DNA of 64,000 nt from contig VWZL01002013.1 of NCBI GenBank assembly GCA_013396915.1, forward strand, positions 1-64,000, written 5' to 3'. The notes beneath the pieces were generated by a model. That model was not told the DNA's origin, made no database searches, and saw only the letters and a list, made by a program, of their open reading frames with translations. The position numbers and the translations under genes are program-made. Positions 26,180-35,580 of this stretch are shown piece after piece; within the stretch, counting starts at the first letter, position 1, and every line of letters begins with the position of its first letter. The DNA comes from Stercorarius parasiticus (lineage: Eukaryota; Chordata; Aves; Charadriiformes; Stercorariidae).

Positions 26180-26560
26180 TCTGATCCTCTTGAAGGAACT
26201 TCAGAGTCATTTCTGCAAGGAGTGAGTACTGGATACTATGACCAGTATTAGAGGGGCCCTGCCTCTGGCCAGGTGGAAGAAAGGGACAGTGGATTTGATG
26301 GCCTTGCACATCAGACCCACAGGAGTATAAGGCTGTAGTGGACACGGGTGCACAGTGCATTCTAATACCATCAAGCTGTAGAGGGGCAGAACCCATTTGT
26401 ATTTCTGGGATGACAAGGGGATCCCAAGAGTTGACTGTACTGGAAGCTGAAGTGAGCCTTCACTTTATACCTATAAATTTAAGCCACAACTTGATAGTAT
26501 TACATGGTCAGAACCCAAGAGTAAATATTTACACAATGTATCTATCCTTGTAGGTTCTGT
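26180..26560 (+). mobile_element. Endogenous retrovirus internal fragment (gag end / protease), ERVL-like
   Basis: A short orphan piece of retroviral internal sequence on the plus strand with no LTR next to it. It carries a protease-like frame (see 26338-26553) and, upstream, text reminiscent of the same region in the remnant at 63256-64000. The left boundary is fused to the CR1 tail; the right boundary, near 26560, is uncertain. Confidence 0.65.
26338..26553 (+). pseudogene. Retroviral aspartic protease remnant
   Basis: The frame reads VVDTGAQCILIPS at its start. DTGA (Asp codon at 26341-26343) is the active-site motif of retroviral aspartic proteases, and the following hydrophobic ILIP segment fits the flap-side strand. 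Further on, TRGSQELTVLEAEVSL fits the mid-domain. The C-terminal part is strongly diverged and the frame stops at 26553. In a retrovirus this enzyme cuts the Gag-Pol precursor. Here it is a fragment: no start, no RT downstream, no LTRs. The minus-strand remnant near 63600 shows the homologous block with DTSA, so the two derive from related elements. Confidence 0.7.
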
Positions 26561-27224
26561 TACCACATCACCTCTACAGTATGCACAACTGAGGCACCTT
26601 CTTCAGAGCTGATCAAGTGACTGTCGCTCGTGGCTTACCACTATAGCAAAAATAGGGCCACCACTACCACACATCTCAAAGAAAAAGCTACAAGCAGGAG
26701 TGGGAGACACACAATACTATTACTTCCCAGTTGTGATGGAAGTACAAGATCCATCTAGCTCAATCTGATCCTTGCTTCTGGCTGATACTGGGCTGTTAGG
26801 AAAAGGCAAAAAGCAGGCTTGCCTACAGTCCTACTTGCTCTAGGGCCTTCCAAAAATCTACAAGGGATTTGTCTTAATAGAAGTCTTTGTTCTTCTCTGT
26901 TCTTCAGTGTGGGGCCACAAAAGTGAAATGGAAGAGAAGAATCTGTGAGCTAATGATAAATTACTTTAATGCCACAATGTGATCTATTCATTTTCTCTTA
27001 CAAATAAAGGTGAATTTAAGTAGGATTATTAGCACTACCCATGACAGAAAATGTCAAACTTTTTTCCCAGAACATGTCCTTCGTTATAGTTTAATGCTTG
27101 ATTCAACTATAATTTTGCTGTACGGGTCTCCAGAGCTTACATTTGTATAGGATTACTCCAGATCTTTCCTTACACCACAACTTTTCCAAATCTTCCTCGT
27201 CCCAGTGAGACATCTGGAACAGAT
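26561..27224. other. Unassigned stretch between a retroviral fragment and a CR1
   Basis: Moderately G+C-richer text to about 26900 that may be further decayed retroviral sequence, but I could not match it to any RT block. No other feature is seen. Confidence 0.4.
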
Positions 27225-28099
27225 CATAGAAGCATAGAACCATAGATTCATAGAACGGTTTGGGTTGCAAGGGACCTTTAAAGGTCATCTAGTCCAACCC
27301 CTGCAATGAGCAGGTACATCTTCAACTAGATCAGGTTGCTCAGAGCCCCATCCAACCTGACCTTGAATGTTTCCAGAGATGAGGCCTCTACCACCCCTCT
27401 GGGCAACCTGTGCCAGTGTTTCACCACCATCATCGTAAAAATTTTTTTTGCTTATATCTAGTCAAAATCTACCCTCTTTTAATTTAAAACTATTACCTCT
27501 TCTCCTACTGCTACAGGCCCTACTGAAAAGTTTGTCCCCATCTTTGTTAGAAGTCCCCTTTAAGTACTGAAAGACCACAGTAAGGTCTCCCTGGAGCCTT
27601 CTCTTCTTCAGGCTGAATAACCCCAACTCTCTCAACCTTTCTTCATAGGAGAGGTGTTTCATCCATCTGACCATTTTTGTGGCCCTCTTCTGGACCTGCC
27701 CAACACGTCCATATCTTTCCTTTTCTGAGGGCTCCATAACTGCATGCAGTACTCCAGGTGGGGTCTCACCAGAGTGGAGCAGAGGGGCAGAATCATTTCC
27801 CTTGACCTGCTGGCCACATTTTGCTTTATGCAGTCCAGGATATGGTTGTCCTTCGGGGCTGTGAGAGCACACTGTTGGCTTATGTCCAGTTTTTCACCTA
27901 CTAGGACTCCCAAGTCCTTCTGCTCAGGGCCACTCTCAATCACTTCATCTCCCAGCCTGTGTTGATATTTGGGGTTGGTATCCCAGGTGCAGGTGCAGGA
28001 CCTTGCACTTGGCATTGTTGAACCTCATGAAGTTCTCACGGGCCCACTTCTCAAGCCTGTGCACGTCCCTCTGAATGGCATCCCATCTCTCAGGGGGTT
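27225..28099 (-). mobile_element. CR1 LINE, 5'-truncated copy, 875 bp
   Basis: Minus-strand CR1 with a degenerate octamer tail at 27225-27260 (variants CATAGAAG, CATAGAAC, CATAGATT). It runs from the 3'UTR up through the RT C-terminal half and is truncated near 28099. A nonsense codon (rev-comp at 27462-27464) and a one-base shift in the FF/T region before RVVRH break ORF2. Positions 27241-27766 are identical, base for base, to 39050-39575 on the opposite strand. The plus-strand frames within it are antisense. Confidence 0.94.
27659..28015 (-). pseudogene. CR1 ORF2 RT C-terminal fragment (frameshifted)
   Basis: The frame contains EQKDLGVLVGEKLDISQQCA, then CIKQNVASRSREMILPLCST and LVRPHLEYCMQLWSP, the conserved thumb and C-terminal blocks of CR1 RT. 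It then shifts frame at the KKDMDVLGRSRRGPQKW segment; the correct continuation lies in the frame at 27462-27872. A small duplication (CTGCAC CTGCACC) near 27985-28000 breaks the frame upstream. It is not functional. Confidence 0.88.
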
Positions 28100-29283
28100 T
28101 TCATACTTTCTGAATATACAGAGACACATCAAACTGAAGGACAACTTAATAAGTTTGAAAGTCTCTCACAATCTTATAACCTCCATTTAAAAATTACTTA
28201 TTATCTGTATTAACTGAAATATTAGAGGAGAGTTTCTAGAAGAAGAGTAACTGATTAATAATAGAAGAAAACAGCTTACAAAGTTTATATGGTAATTTGA
28301 ATATACAGCATGCTGTTATTGTAACATTTATATTGAAAAATTCTGAACAATAACAAGGTGCTTTTTCAGCATGTCCCAAGTATCATTAGATACAACACAA
28401 AATAGGGAAGGGGGAAAAAAAGCAGAATGTAAAGCCTCTTATTACAGAAAAAGAGATTAATGCTTATGTACATGACTGAAGTTTTCTGAAGGTGATGAGG
28501 GAGCTTGGTGCTGGTAACTTGAATGCTGCTTGAACAAAAGGGAAAATTCTAACAGAAGGAAGAAAAAGATAGAAGTCCATACTGTATCTAATGAAGGACT
28601 CCACAGGAGACACAGTCACATGGGCAGGGAGTACTTATCAAAGTCATATTAAAGTGTGAACACTCATCTTCCGTATCCAGATAAAAGGCTCAGTTTATAA
28701 CAGTTTCGTAAGAAAAAGTTGTCCATACTGCAGCAAAGTATAAAGTCAGGCCTGATAATTCACATGCTTCCTCTCTGCTCAGAGGAATGAAATTAAGAAC
28801 TTCTGGGTCTGGAAACCAGGCATAGCTACAACTTCTAGAGAATTTAGGGGCAAATCACAGGAATCATGGGGATTTGGTGTGATGTTTCTAAATATTTTTG
28901 TCCATTCAAGAGGGCAGAATTCTGTGTTAAAATACAAAGCATATATAGGTGGTGATATAGCAGAAAGGTGTAATTTTCCCATGGTTAGAAGCTTAAACAT
29001 TTAAAGATATGGTACAAATGGAGCGTGAAGAAGTAAAAGTAAGCAACGATATATTTGTGAATATTTTGACCAACAATGAGGCTGAACAGAGAAAGTCCCA
29101 CTGGTCTCTGCATAATTAACATAGGAAGATGCATATTGGCTGGGGAAATATTTATGGAAATTGTTATCATATTAATTAGGAGAGTTACAGCCTGATTATA
29201 ACCATGCTTGGGTGCATGACGACACAAAGTTCAATAATTAAATCAGATAAATACGTGATAGACTCTATTCAACTCTAAACCAT

Positions 29284-29345
29284 CCTTTTTTCTTTTTTCT
29301 TCTTTCTTTCTTTGTTCTTTTTTTTTCTTTTTTTTTTTTTCCCCC
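29284..29345. repeat. Polypyrimidine tract (CTTT-rich)
   Basis: About 60 bp almost purely C/T, made of TTTCTT units, ending in a run of C. One isolated G interrupts it. Confidence 0.8.
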
Positions 29346-30177
29346 AAAGTACTCTGTTCTTTCCAGTTCCTATGGGTTCTCTCTTAAGCTGTTTTTGACA
29401 ATGTTGTCACCACTCATGATTTCTGGCATAGTATAGCACTAGTAACACTCTTTCCTATCTTTCCCTGTGTTTGTCCCATGAGTTACATATTTCAAACACA
29501 GCTTCTTTGAAATGTTCCATAACTGTACCCATACATATATAGGGTATTCAGGTATTTCTGACCCTTTCTTAAACAGGATAAATCAGTGGGGAGGTGGAAG
29601 GCCTACTATTATATACAGCTATGAAAAATCTGAATCATGAAATTTCATTTGGATCCTCCCAGGTGAGCATTTAAGTATATACTTCAAAATTTATCTGCAT
29701 TTTTAATGAATTAAATAATCATTCCGGCAGAGTCTTCGTAGTTGTTACTTGAGATGCTCAGCTTGCCCAAAAATGTAATTCCATCATTTAAAAAAATGCT
29801 AATCTTAAACTTTCTTCTTCAGAAGATTAAGCCACTGGAAGAGTACAGTAAGGAACACATACCATTCATACTAGCTCTTGAAGTCTTTCTGGAATATCTA
29901 GTAGACAGCATATGTTTCAAAACAGCTATTTGTGCTGATAAGTGCTCCCTCCCCAAAGAGACATTCATCAAAATCAGCATGTAAGTGGCTACTGCCAACA
30001 GGTAAAACCAGAGAAGAAATGTAAACCTCAATTTTAGCCAGGCTGGGAAGGAGGTAACTCTGTCCACTATGGCTGTGAATCTACAGAAAGATATCTTGTA
30101 AACTGTTTTCTTCAAACACCACTAAACTAACTTTTGACTTCTTATGTCCCACAGAAAGTGTACTAGTCACTACACCA

Positions 30178-30205
30178 TAAAAAGAAAAAAAAAGAAAAGA
30201 AAAAT
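30178..30205. repeat. Polypurine tract (A-rich, GAAA units)
   Basis: A pure A/G run of AAAG-type units. Confidence 0.7.
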
Positions 30206-30950
30206 TGTTTTATCCTCTCTGATGAGTTGTATTATTGGTTGGAAAAAAAATGACGACTCAGGAGGCTAGAGAAAACCCCTGGAATTGCCAGGAGGAAGTA
30301 GGAGACAGCAAGAGAGAGAATAAACTGTGCGTCGGGTAATTTTTAGTGTACTTTCATGTAAAGAAGCCCATTGCAATGGAATTTCATGCTTGATTATGGA
30401 CTTTGTTTTAGGCCACACATGACTTTTACTCCCTCTACTCACAGTAGTACAATTAATGCTGGATTCTGAGCATGTCTCTTTCACAAAGATGCAAGGTAAA
30501 TGACAGATATTTGATGGGAAAAAATTATTATTAAAAAAAAGATATAATAAGACAGTAATCTAACCAGGTCATACTTGAGCCTAAAATTAAAACATTTAAT
30601 TCCTATGCAAAATCTTTCTGTATGCTTTGACAATCCTTAGCTTATTTGAAAATCTCCCAAACTTACTCCCTTACTTCTCAAACTAAAGATGTCAAAAGTT
30701 GGTTTATTTTGTGATTAATGCTATCATCATGCTTTAATTTCCATCCTGATCCTGACAAAACACCAGAATTGAAAGCAGAAAGTTTAAAAAAAGAAGGAAA
30801 AGTTCAAGTGTTTGCACAAGTTAATAGCAGTTAAAGTATTGCAAGCAAGTGATAGCATGGACTTTCAGAGTTTTTAGGATAACTAGCATGAATCTCCCTT
30901 GGTATTTCAGTTTGAATGCTAATTTTAGGTGTTGCTTTGTGTCCTTGTAT

Positions 30951-31003
30951 TGTCTTTCTTTTTCTTTCTTTTGTTTCTCTTTCTTTTTCTTTTCCTTTAT
31001 TTT
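30951..31003. repeat. CT-rich tract (CTTTCTTT)n
   Basis: Pyrimidine-rich microsatellite of TTTC units with a single G interruption. The lysine/glutamate-rich minus-strand frame crossing it is compositional. Confidence 0.75.
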
Positions 31004-32879
31004 GGAGTATTCATTCCTGCTAATAAGAAAACCAGGGTGATGGTGAACTCCATATAACAGACATTTCATTATTGTAATTCCCAAAGACATTTTAAACTAA
31101 TGGATCTTACTGTATAATGTGTTTCAGTACTAAAAAGAAACCATAATAATGCTCTGGTATGATCGTTTACCATCTGTCTCTGTCATCACCCTAATTGCAT
31201 TGAATGATCTCATCTCCTGATAAATGAGGTCAGGTACAAAAAAACTGTGTATCTTACGTGTTCATTTTCATAAATACTAATCATTCAATATAGGGATGAA
31301 AAATGGGCTTGTCACCATTGAATATACATTGAGAGTAAATATCAGAAAGTAGGAAACATAGTTGCTGAATACTGATTTAACAGGGTTAGATCTCTGGCTG
31401 CTCTTTTACTATCAGTAAATAACAAGAACTGCTGCTGAATTCTCTGCTTAGATTTAAGTCTATTGTGTCATTGTAATGACTGACAGCTGCAGTGTTAATG
31501 AAGAGAGTACTTAAGCTAAAATAAAGAAAAAAAGTTGTTTTCCGGTAAGTTTCTGACCTAGGATGTACAAGTGAGAAAAAGTTGATATAACTGAATGATA
31601 ACAATAATATGTGCCACTAGGGCAAAAAGATAGTTTTATCAGTCAGGTGTGCAAAAGCAGCATACTTTTTTTGCACGGATTGTATTTTCCTATAACTTGT
31701 CCTGTCATGTCCTCTCTACTGGTAACACCTAGTAGATTGGCTTTGTAGCTTTGTTTCTACTGTGCCAGAAGCTTTTGAAAATTATAAGTTAATGTCTGGA
31801 ATACATATTGATATCATTATATGTGCTGTGCTGTCCTCTCACTCCATTGACACCAGCGTCAATCCAAAATTAGACCAGTGAATCCTGCACAGAAGTAATT
31901 TGGATTTACATTGGTCAGACACTGGCTATCAGTGCTTGATCGTAGCAGGGGTTTTAGAAGCTAGAGAGAAACTGAAAAAAGACAGTCTTTCTTACAACCA
32001 GTAAGGTGGTCTCTGATTACATAGTTCATTCCAGGTTTTGCACCAGCTCCTGCCACTGCAAAAGAACCTGGGATTGCTGGCACCATGTGTTGCACACAAG
32101 GTATGATTGTCAAGTTTTTGGCAGCCCTGCTAGGCGGCATCTCCTTTCAGGACTCTCTTAGGTCCAGCTGCAACCCAGGGAGTCTGTCACTCTGTGTCCC
32201 TTATATTCATACTTCTGGTATGCATACTTCTAGTTAAACCCTCAGGTCTCCAAAATCAATTTGAAGCCTAGGGTAAATGAGACAGGCCAGGTCAAACTCC
32301 CTGGCATCTGCCTCACTGCACTAACACTCATAGAATCACAGAATGGCTGACATTGGAAGAGACCTCTGAAGTCTATCTGGTCCAACTTTGGGAATGCTGA
32401 AGGCAAGGCTTCCTTGTAAAGTCTGGGCAAAAGGAGGCACTGAGTACCTCAGCCTTTTTCATATCCTGTCTCACCAAGCCTCCTCTCACATTCAGCAATG
32501 GGCTCACATTTTCTCTACTCTTCTCTGTTCCACTTATGGATTTAGAGAAGCCACTCTTGTTGCCTTTGGCATCCCTTGCCAGTTTCAGTTACAGGTAGGC
32601 TTTGACTTTTCTAGCCGTACATTCTTCTGTGAGCTCAGATAGTGTCTCCATAATTCTCCCGGGATTATAAATCTTCTTTATGCTTCTTTTTTATGTTTTA
32701 ATGTTGTTAGGAGCCCTTTCTTCATCCCAGTAGGCCTTCTGACTTTTTTACCTTTTTTCCTGCTCATGGTGGTAAATAAAGACTTTTTAATACTCTTGTT
32801 AAAGCTTGCCACCAGCTTTCACATCCACAACCAGATTTTTCTCATTTTTGAGTACCAGGTACAGCAGAGCACATCTCCT

Positions 32880-33425
32880 TGTTGGCTCCTCTGTTGTTTC
32901 CATCAGGAATTTCCATCGATGCTCTCCAGGAAACTCCTGGTTTGCTTATGCCGTTCTGTGGTGTTCCTCCAGCAGATAACAGGGTGAATGAAGTCCCCCA
33001 GGAGCATCAGAACATCTATGAGGCTAATTCTAGCTCTCTGTAGACCTCATCCACTTGTTCTTCCTGATCAGAAAGCCTATAGCAGGCACCCACTACCCTG
33101 TCAGTCATACCAGTATACCTCTGAATGTTTACCGATAAGCTTTCAGTTGGTTCCTCATCCATACCCCAGCAACTTCATGCATTCCAGCTGTTCTCAAATA
33201 AAGTGCAATTTTCCATCCTGTCCTTCCTAAAAAGTCTGCACCTCTCCATTGCAGCACTCAGCCACATGAGCCATCCCACCACATCTCTGTAATCCCACTA
33301 AAACAGCAGCCCTGCAGCTACACACAGATCTCTAATTCCTCATACTTATCCCCCATGCTGTATGCATTAGTGTGGAGGCACTTCAGAGAGGCACTCCAGC
33401 ATGCTGATTTCCTGGAAACAGCCTA
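32880..33425 (-). pseudogene. CR1 ORF2 endonuclease (APE-like) remnant
   Basis: On the minus strand, in order: LKCLHTNAYSMGDKYEELE (the ORF2 start region), GITEMWWDG (the ITETWW block), GMDEEPTESL, GACYRLSDQEEQVDEV (the YRPP block, here YRLS) and GDFIHPVICW. In an active CR1 the last block reads GDFNHPDICW; here the Asn and the Asp are replaced, so the nuclease active site is damaged. In an intact element this domain nicks target DNA to prime reverse transcription. Several stops and shifts interrupt it. Confidence 0.82.
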
Positions 33426-33426
33426 T

Positions 33427-33536
33427 TTTGGGTTTGGATTTTGTGGTGTTTGGTTTCTTGTGGTTTTTGTTTGTTTGTTTGTTTGTCTGTCTTGGGTGGG
33501 GGTTTTGTTTGTTTTGGGTTTTTTTGTTTGTTTTTA
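33427..33536. repeat. (TTTG)n-rich tract inside a CR1 copy
   Basis: GT-rich text with a perfect run of GTTT units at about 33467-33485 and further TTTTG units. It lies between the ORF1 end block and the ORF2 start block. The glycine/phenylalanine/valine-rich open frame over it is a composition artefact. Confidence 0.75.
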
Positions 33537-33539
33537 ATC

Positions 33540-33900
33540 CCATCGCTTTCAAGCAGACGCTGTTGCTTACGCAGCGTCCCACAGTCATAGAAACCAAAAC
33601 CTTGTTGCTGATACCAGCTCTGCAACAAATTGTTGACACACACTATCAGTGCCTTCTTCTTAATAACCTTTTCCCCTTACCAGCAGGATTGAGGAAAACA
33701 CCTCTTGGGCCCTCATACTGCTGACTATCACCCCTAGGGCATTGTAGTTATTTTTGCTATTGTCCAGGTTGCTCTTGGCAATATCACTGGTGCCCATAGG
33801 GAAGAACACCGGGAGGTAGTAGTCAAAGGATTAGACAGGCCTTGGCAGTATCTCCACAACATCCTGGCAAACAGCAATTCAGTGCTGTGTTTTGCTGTTG
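33540..33900 (-). pseudogene. CR1 ORF1 esterase-like (SGNH) domain remnant
   Basis: Minus-strand blocks in order: a CCLPG segment (about 33870), FDYYLPVFFPMGTSDIAKSN (corresponding to the DYYPLL-VGTNDTA block), YNALGVIV, AQEVFSSILLVRGKG, and WYQQQGFGFYDC ending at LESDGI, the DGIHL block of the SGNH hydrolase fold. CR1 ORF1 of birds carries such an esterase-like region; its role in retrotransposition is not settled. The His after DGI is not preserved. Most CR1 copies are truncated downstream of this region, so its survival here is uncommon. The left and right limits are approximate. Confidence 0.78.
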
Positions 33901-35090
33901 CAGAGTACTGTCGATTTGTGCAGAAAAAGTAACCAGATTTCGGTGTTGGGTGAAATCATTACTAGGTAGCTCATCAATCAGTGTGAGAGTTTGGGTAAAA
34001 GGCACTGCAATATGATAAATATCTGTCCACTGTAACCTTTGCTTTCAATCAAGTCAGTAGAAGTAGGAAGAGTGCAACTTCATCAGAAGAATTTGATGTA
34101 TGATATTACAAAACATTGTAATACAGTGCAAATAATAAAAATTAGGTTTTCTTATTGTCATGCTTCCAAAAACTCCTATAAATCTTTTGTTTCTGCAGTA
34201 GATCTCTTTTCTAGGTTATCAATTTGATTTCTCAACACATTGCAGTCTTTAGTATTCCCAGTTAGCATAATGCTCCATACAACAATCAATTTGCCTGAGA
34301 GATCACATTTCTTTTAATTTTTTTTATCCTAGTAAAACAATTTCTTCTCTGATGACTTGAGAATAACCTTCAGTAATGATGGGTTAAAGGCAAGTTTCTT
34401 AGTAGCCAAGATACTCAGGAAGATGTTTAAAGACACAGAGGAACTGTAAAGCCCTAACATTTAGAAGGCATGTTGCCTCAACAGTGGCACAAAGGGCTCT
34501 GAGTACCCTTAATATGCTGAGTAGTGAAGAGGTCCTGTCTCAGGACCTACCTGTGAGCAAAGGTTTGGTATGGAAGTAAATTCTTGGTCATTGGAGTCTG
34601 GGCATGAGATTCATCATTCCTTGACCTCGTAATTCAAAATCTTGATGATATGCTACTTGTCTATAAATTTAAAATAGCTTTTGGGTATATCTTATCTTCC
34701 CGGCACTGTTAGAGAAGTGCATTAGGAAGTATTTGTGGATAGAGCTTTTCAGGGGTTATGCCTGCAGCTGGAAAGTTTTACTGATTCTGCTATTTCTACT
34801 TTTCAGATCCCTTCTTGTTTGATGCCATGATGATAATCTTTTAACGACAATGCTAAGTTAAAAGAGTGAAGAGGGAAGGAGGTCTGAAAACTTCCTACTT
34901 GCACAATGACACTAGCTCATACATGTTTGAAAGAAAGATGAATGTTAAAGGAATGGGAAAAGGAATCTATAGGGTTAATATTTAATGTGATTATTCTTAT
35001 CATAATCTTGCCTAAAAGTAAAATGGTCTTTAACTTCTCCATTTCATTGCACTGTATCTTACAATGACTTTATTTTTCCTGTTCTTTTAA
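33901..35090. other. Unique AT-rich stretch
   Basis: No gene or transposon recognised. The first 100 bases may still belong to the CR1 ORF1 region but are too diverged to claim. Confidence 0.5.
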
Positions 35091-35580
35091 TCATAGAATC
35101 ATAGAATGGTTCGAGTTGGAAGGGACCTTAATGATCGCCTCGTTTCAACCCCCCCACCATGGGCAGGGACACCTTCCACTAGACCAGGTTGCTCAAAGCC
35201 CCATCCAGCCTGGCCTTGAACACTTCCAGGGAAGGGGCATCCACAACTTCTCTGGGCAGCCTGTTCTGGTGTCTCACCACCCTCACAGCAAAGACTTTCT
35301 TCCTGAAGTCTAATCTAAATCTACCCTCTTTCAGTTTAAAACCGTTACCCCTCATCCTATCACTACACTCCCTCATAAAGAGTCCCTCCCCATTTCTCTT
35401 GTAGGCGCCCTTCAGGTACTGGAAGGCTGCTATAAGGTCTCCCCAGAGCCTTCTCTTCTCCAGGCTGAACAGCCCCAATTCTCTCAGCCTGTCTTCATAG
35501 GAGAGGTGCTCCAGCTATCTGATCATCTTTGTGGCCCTCTTCTGGATTTGCTCCAACAGGTCCATGTCCTTCCTGTGCCG
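35091..35580 (-). mobile_element. CR1 LINE 3' end fragment, 490 bp
   Basis: Minus-strand CR1 3' end with two octamer units at 35091-35106. The frame 35179-35478 encodes [20 protein letters not shown], then [10 protein letters not shown] and [15 protein letters not shown], and ends ALSNLV-stop: an uninterrupted ORF2 C-terminus. Upstream to about 35580 is the KRATKMI-type block in a shifted frame. Positions 35091-35385 match 21599-21893 on the other strand at 293 of 295 positions. Confidence 0.93.

Larger units (their letters stand above)
28100..32327. other. Unique AT-rich stretch with pyrimidine/purine tracts
   Basis: About 4.2 kb without a recognisable gene or transposon. It contains a long pyrimidine tract (29284-29345), an A/G tract (30178-30205) and a CT-rich tract (30951-31003), each listed separately. 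The frames at 29742-29984 and 29819-30115 overlap on opposite strands and look like chance. The segment at 32000-32327 is G+C-richer and unidentified. Confidence 0.5.
32328..33900 (-). mobile_element. CR1 LINE copy with ORF1 esterase and endonuclease regions fused to a 3' tail
   Basis: Minus-strand CR1, unusual because it keeps 5' parts of the element. In element order: ORF1 esterase-like remnant (about 33900-33540), a TTTG-rich interruption (33536-33427), the ORF2 endonuclease (about 33425-32880), the endonuclease/RT linker with the AEVLSASF block (about 32880-32395), then an abrupt jump to the last 60 bp of a CR1 3' end (32386-32328: CATAGAATCACAGAATGG). The RT domain, roughly 2 kb, is missing. 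Either a large internal deletion joined the two parts, or the 3' tail belongs to another insertion. Many stops break all frames. Confidence 0.85.

Noticed and set aside
29577..29662. Interval bounded by CTTAAACAG and CAG/GTGAGC, exon-like
   Set aside because: All three frames contain a stop within the interval, so it is not a coding exon.
33367..33643. Low-complexity frames rich in Gly/Phe/Val or Asn/Lys/Gln
   Set aside because: They come from translation of the TTTG repeat inside a CR1 copy.
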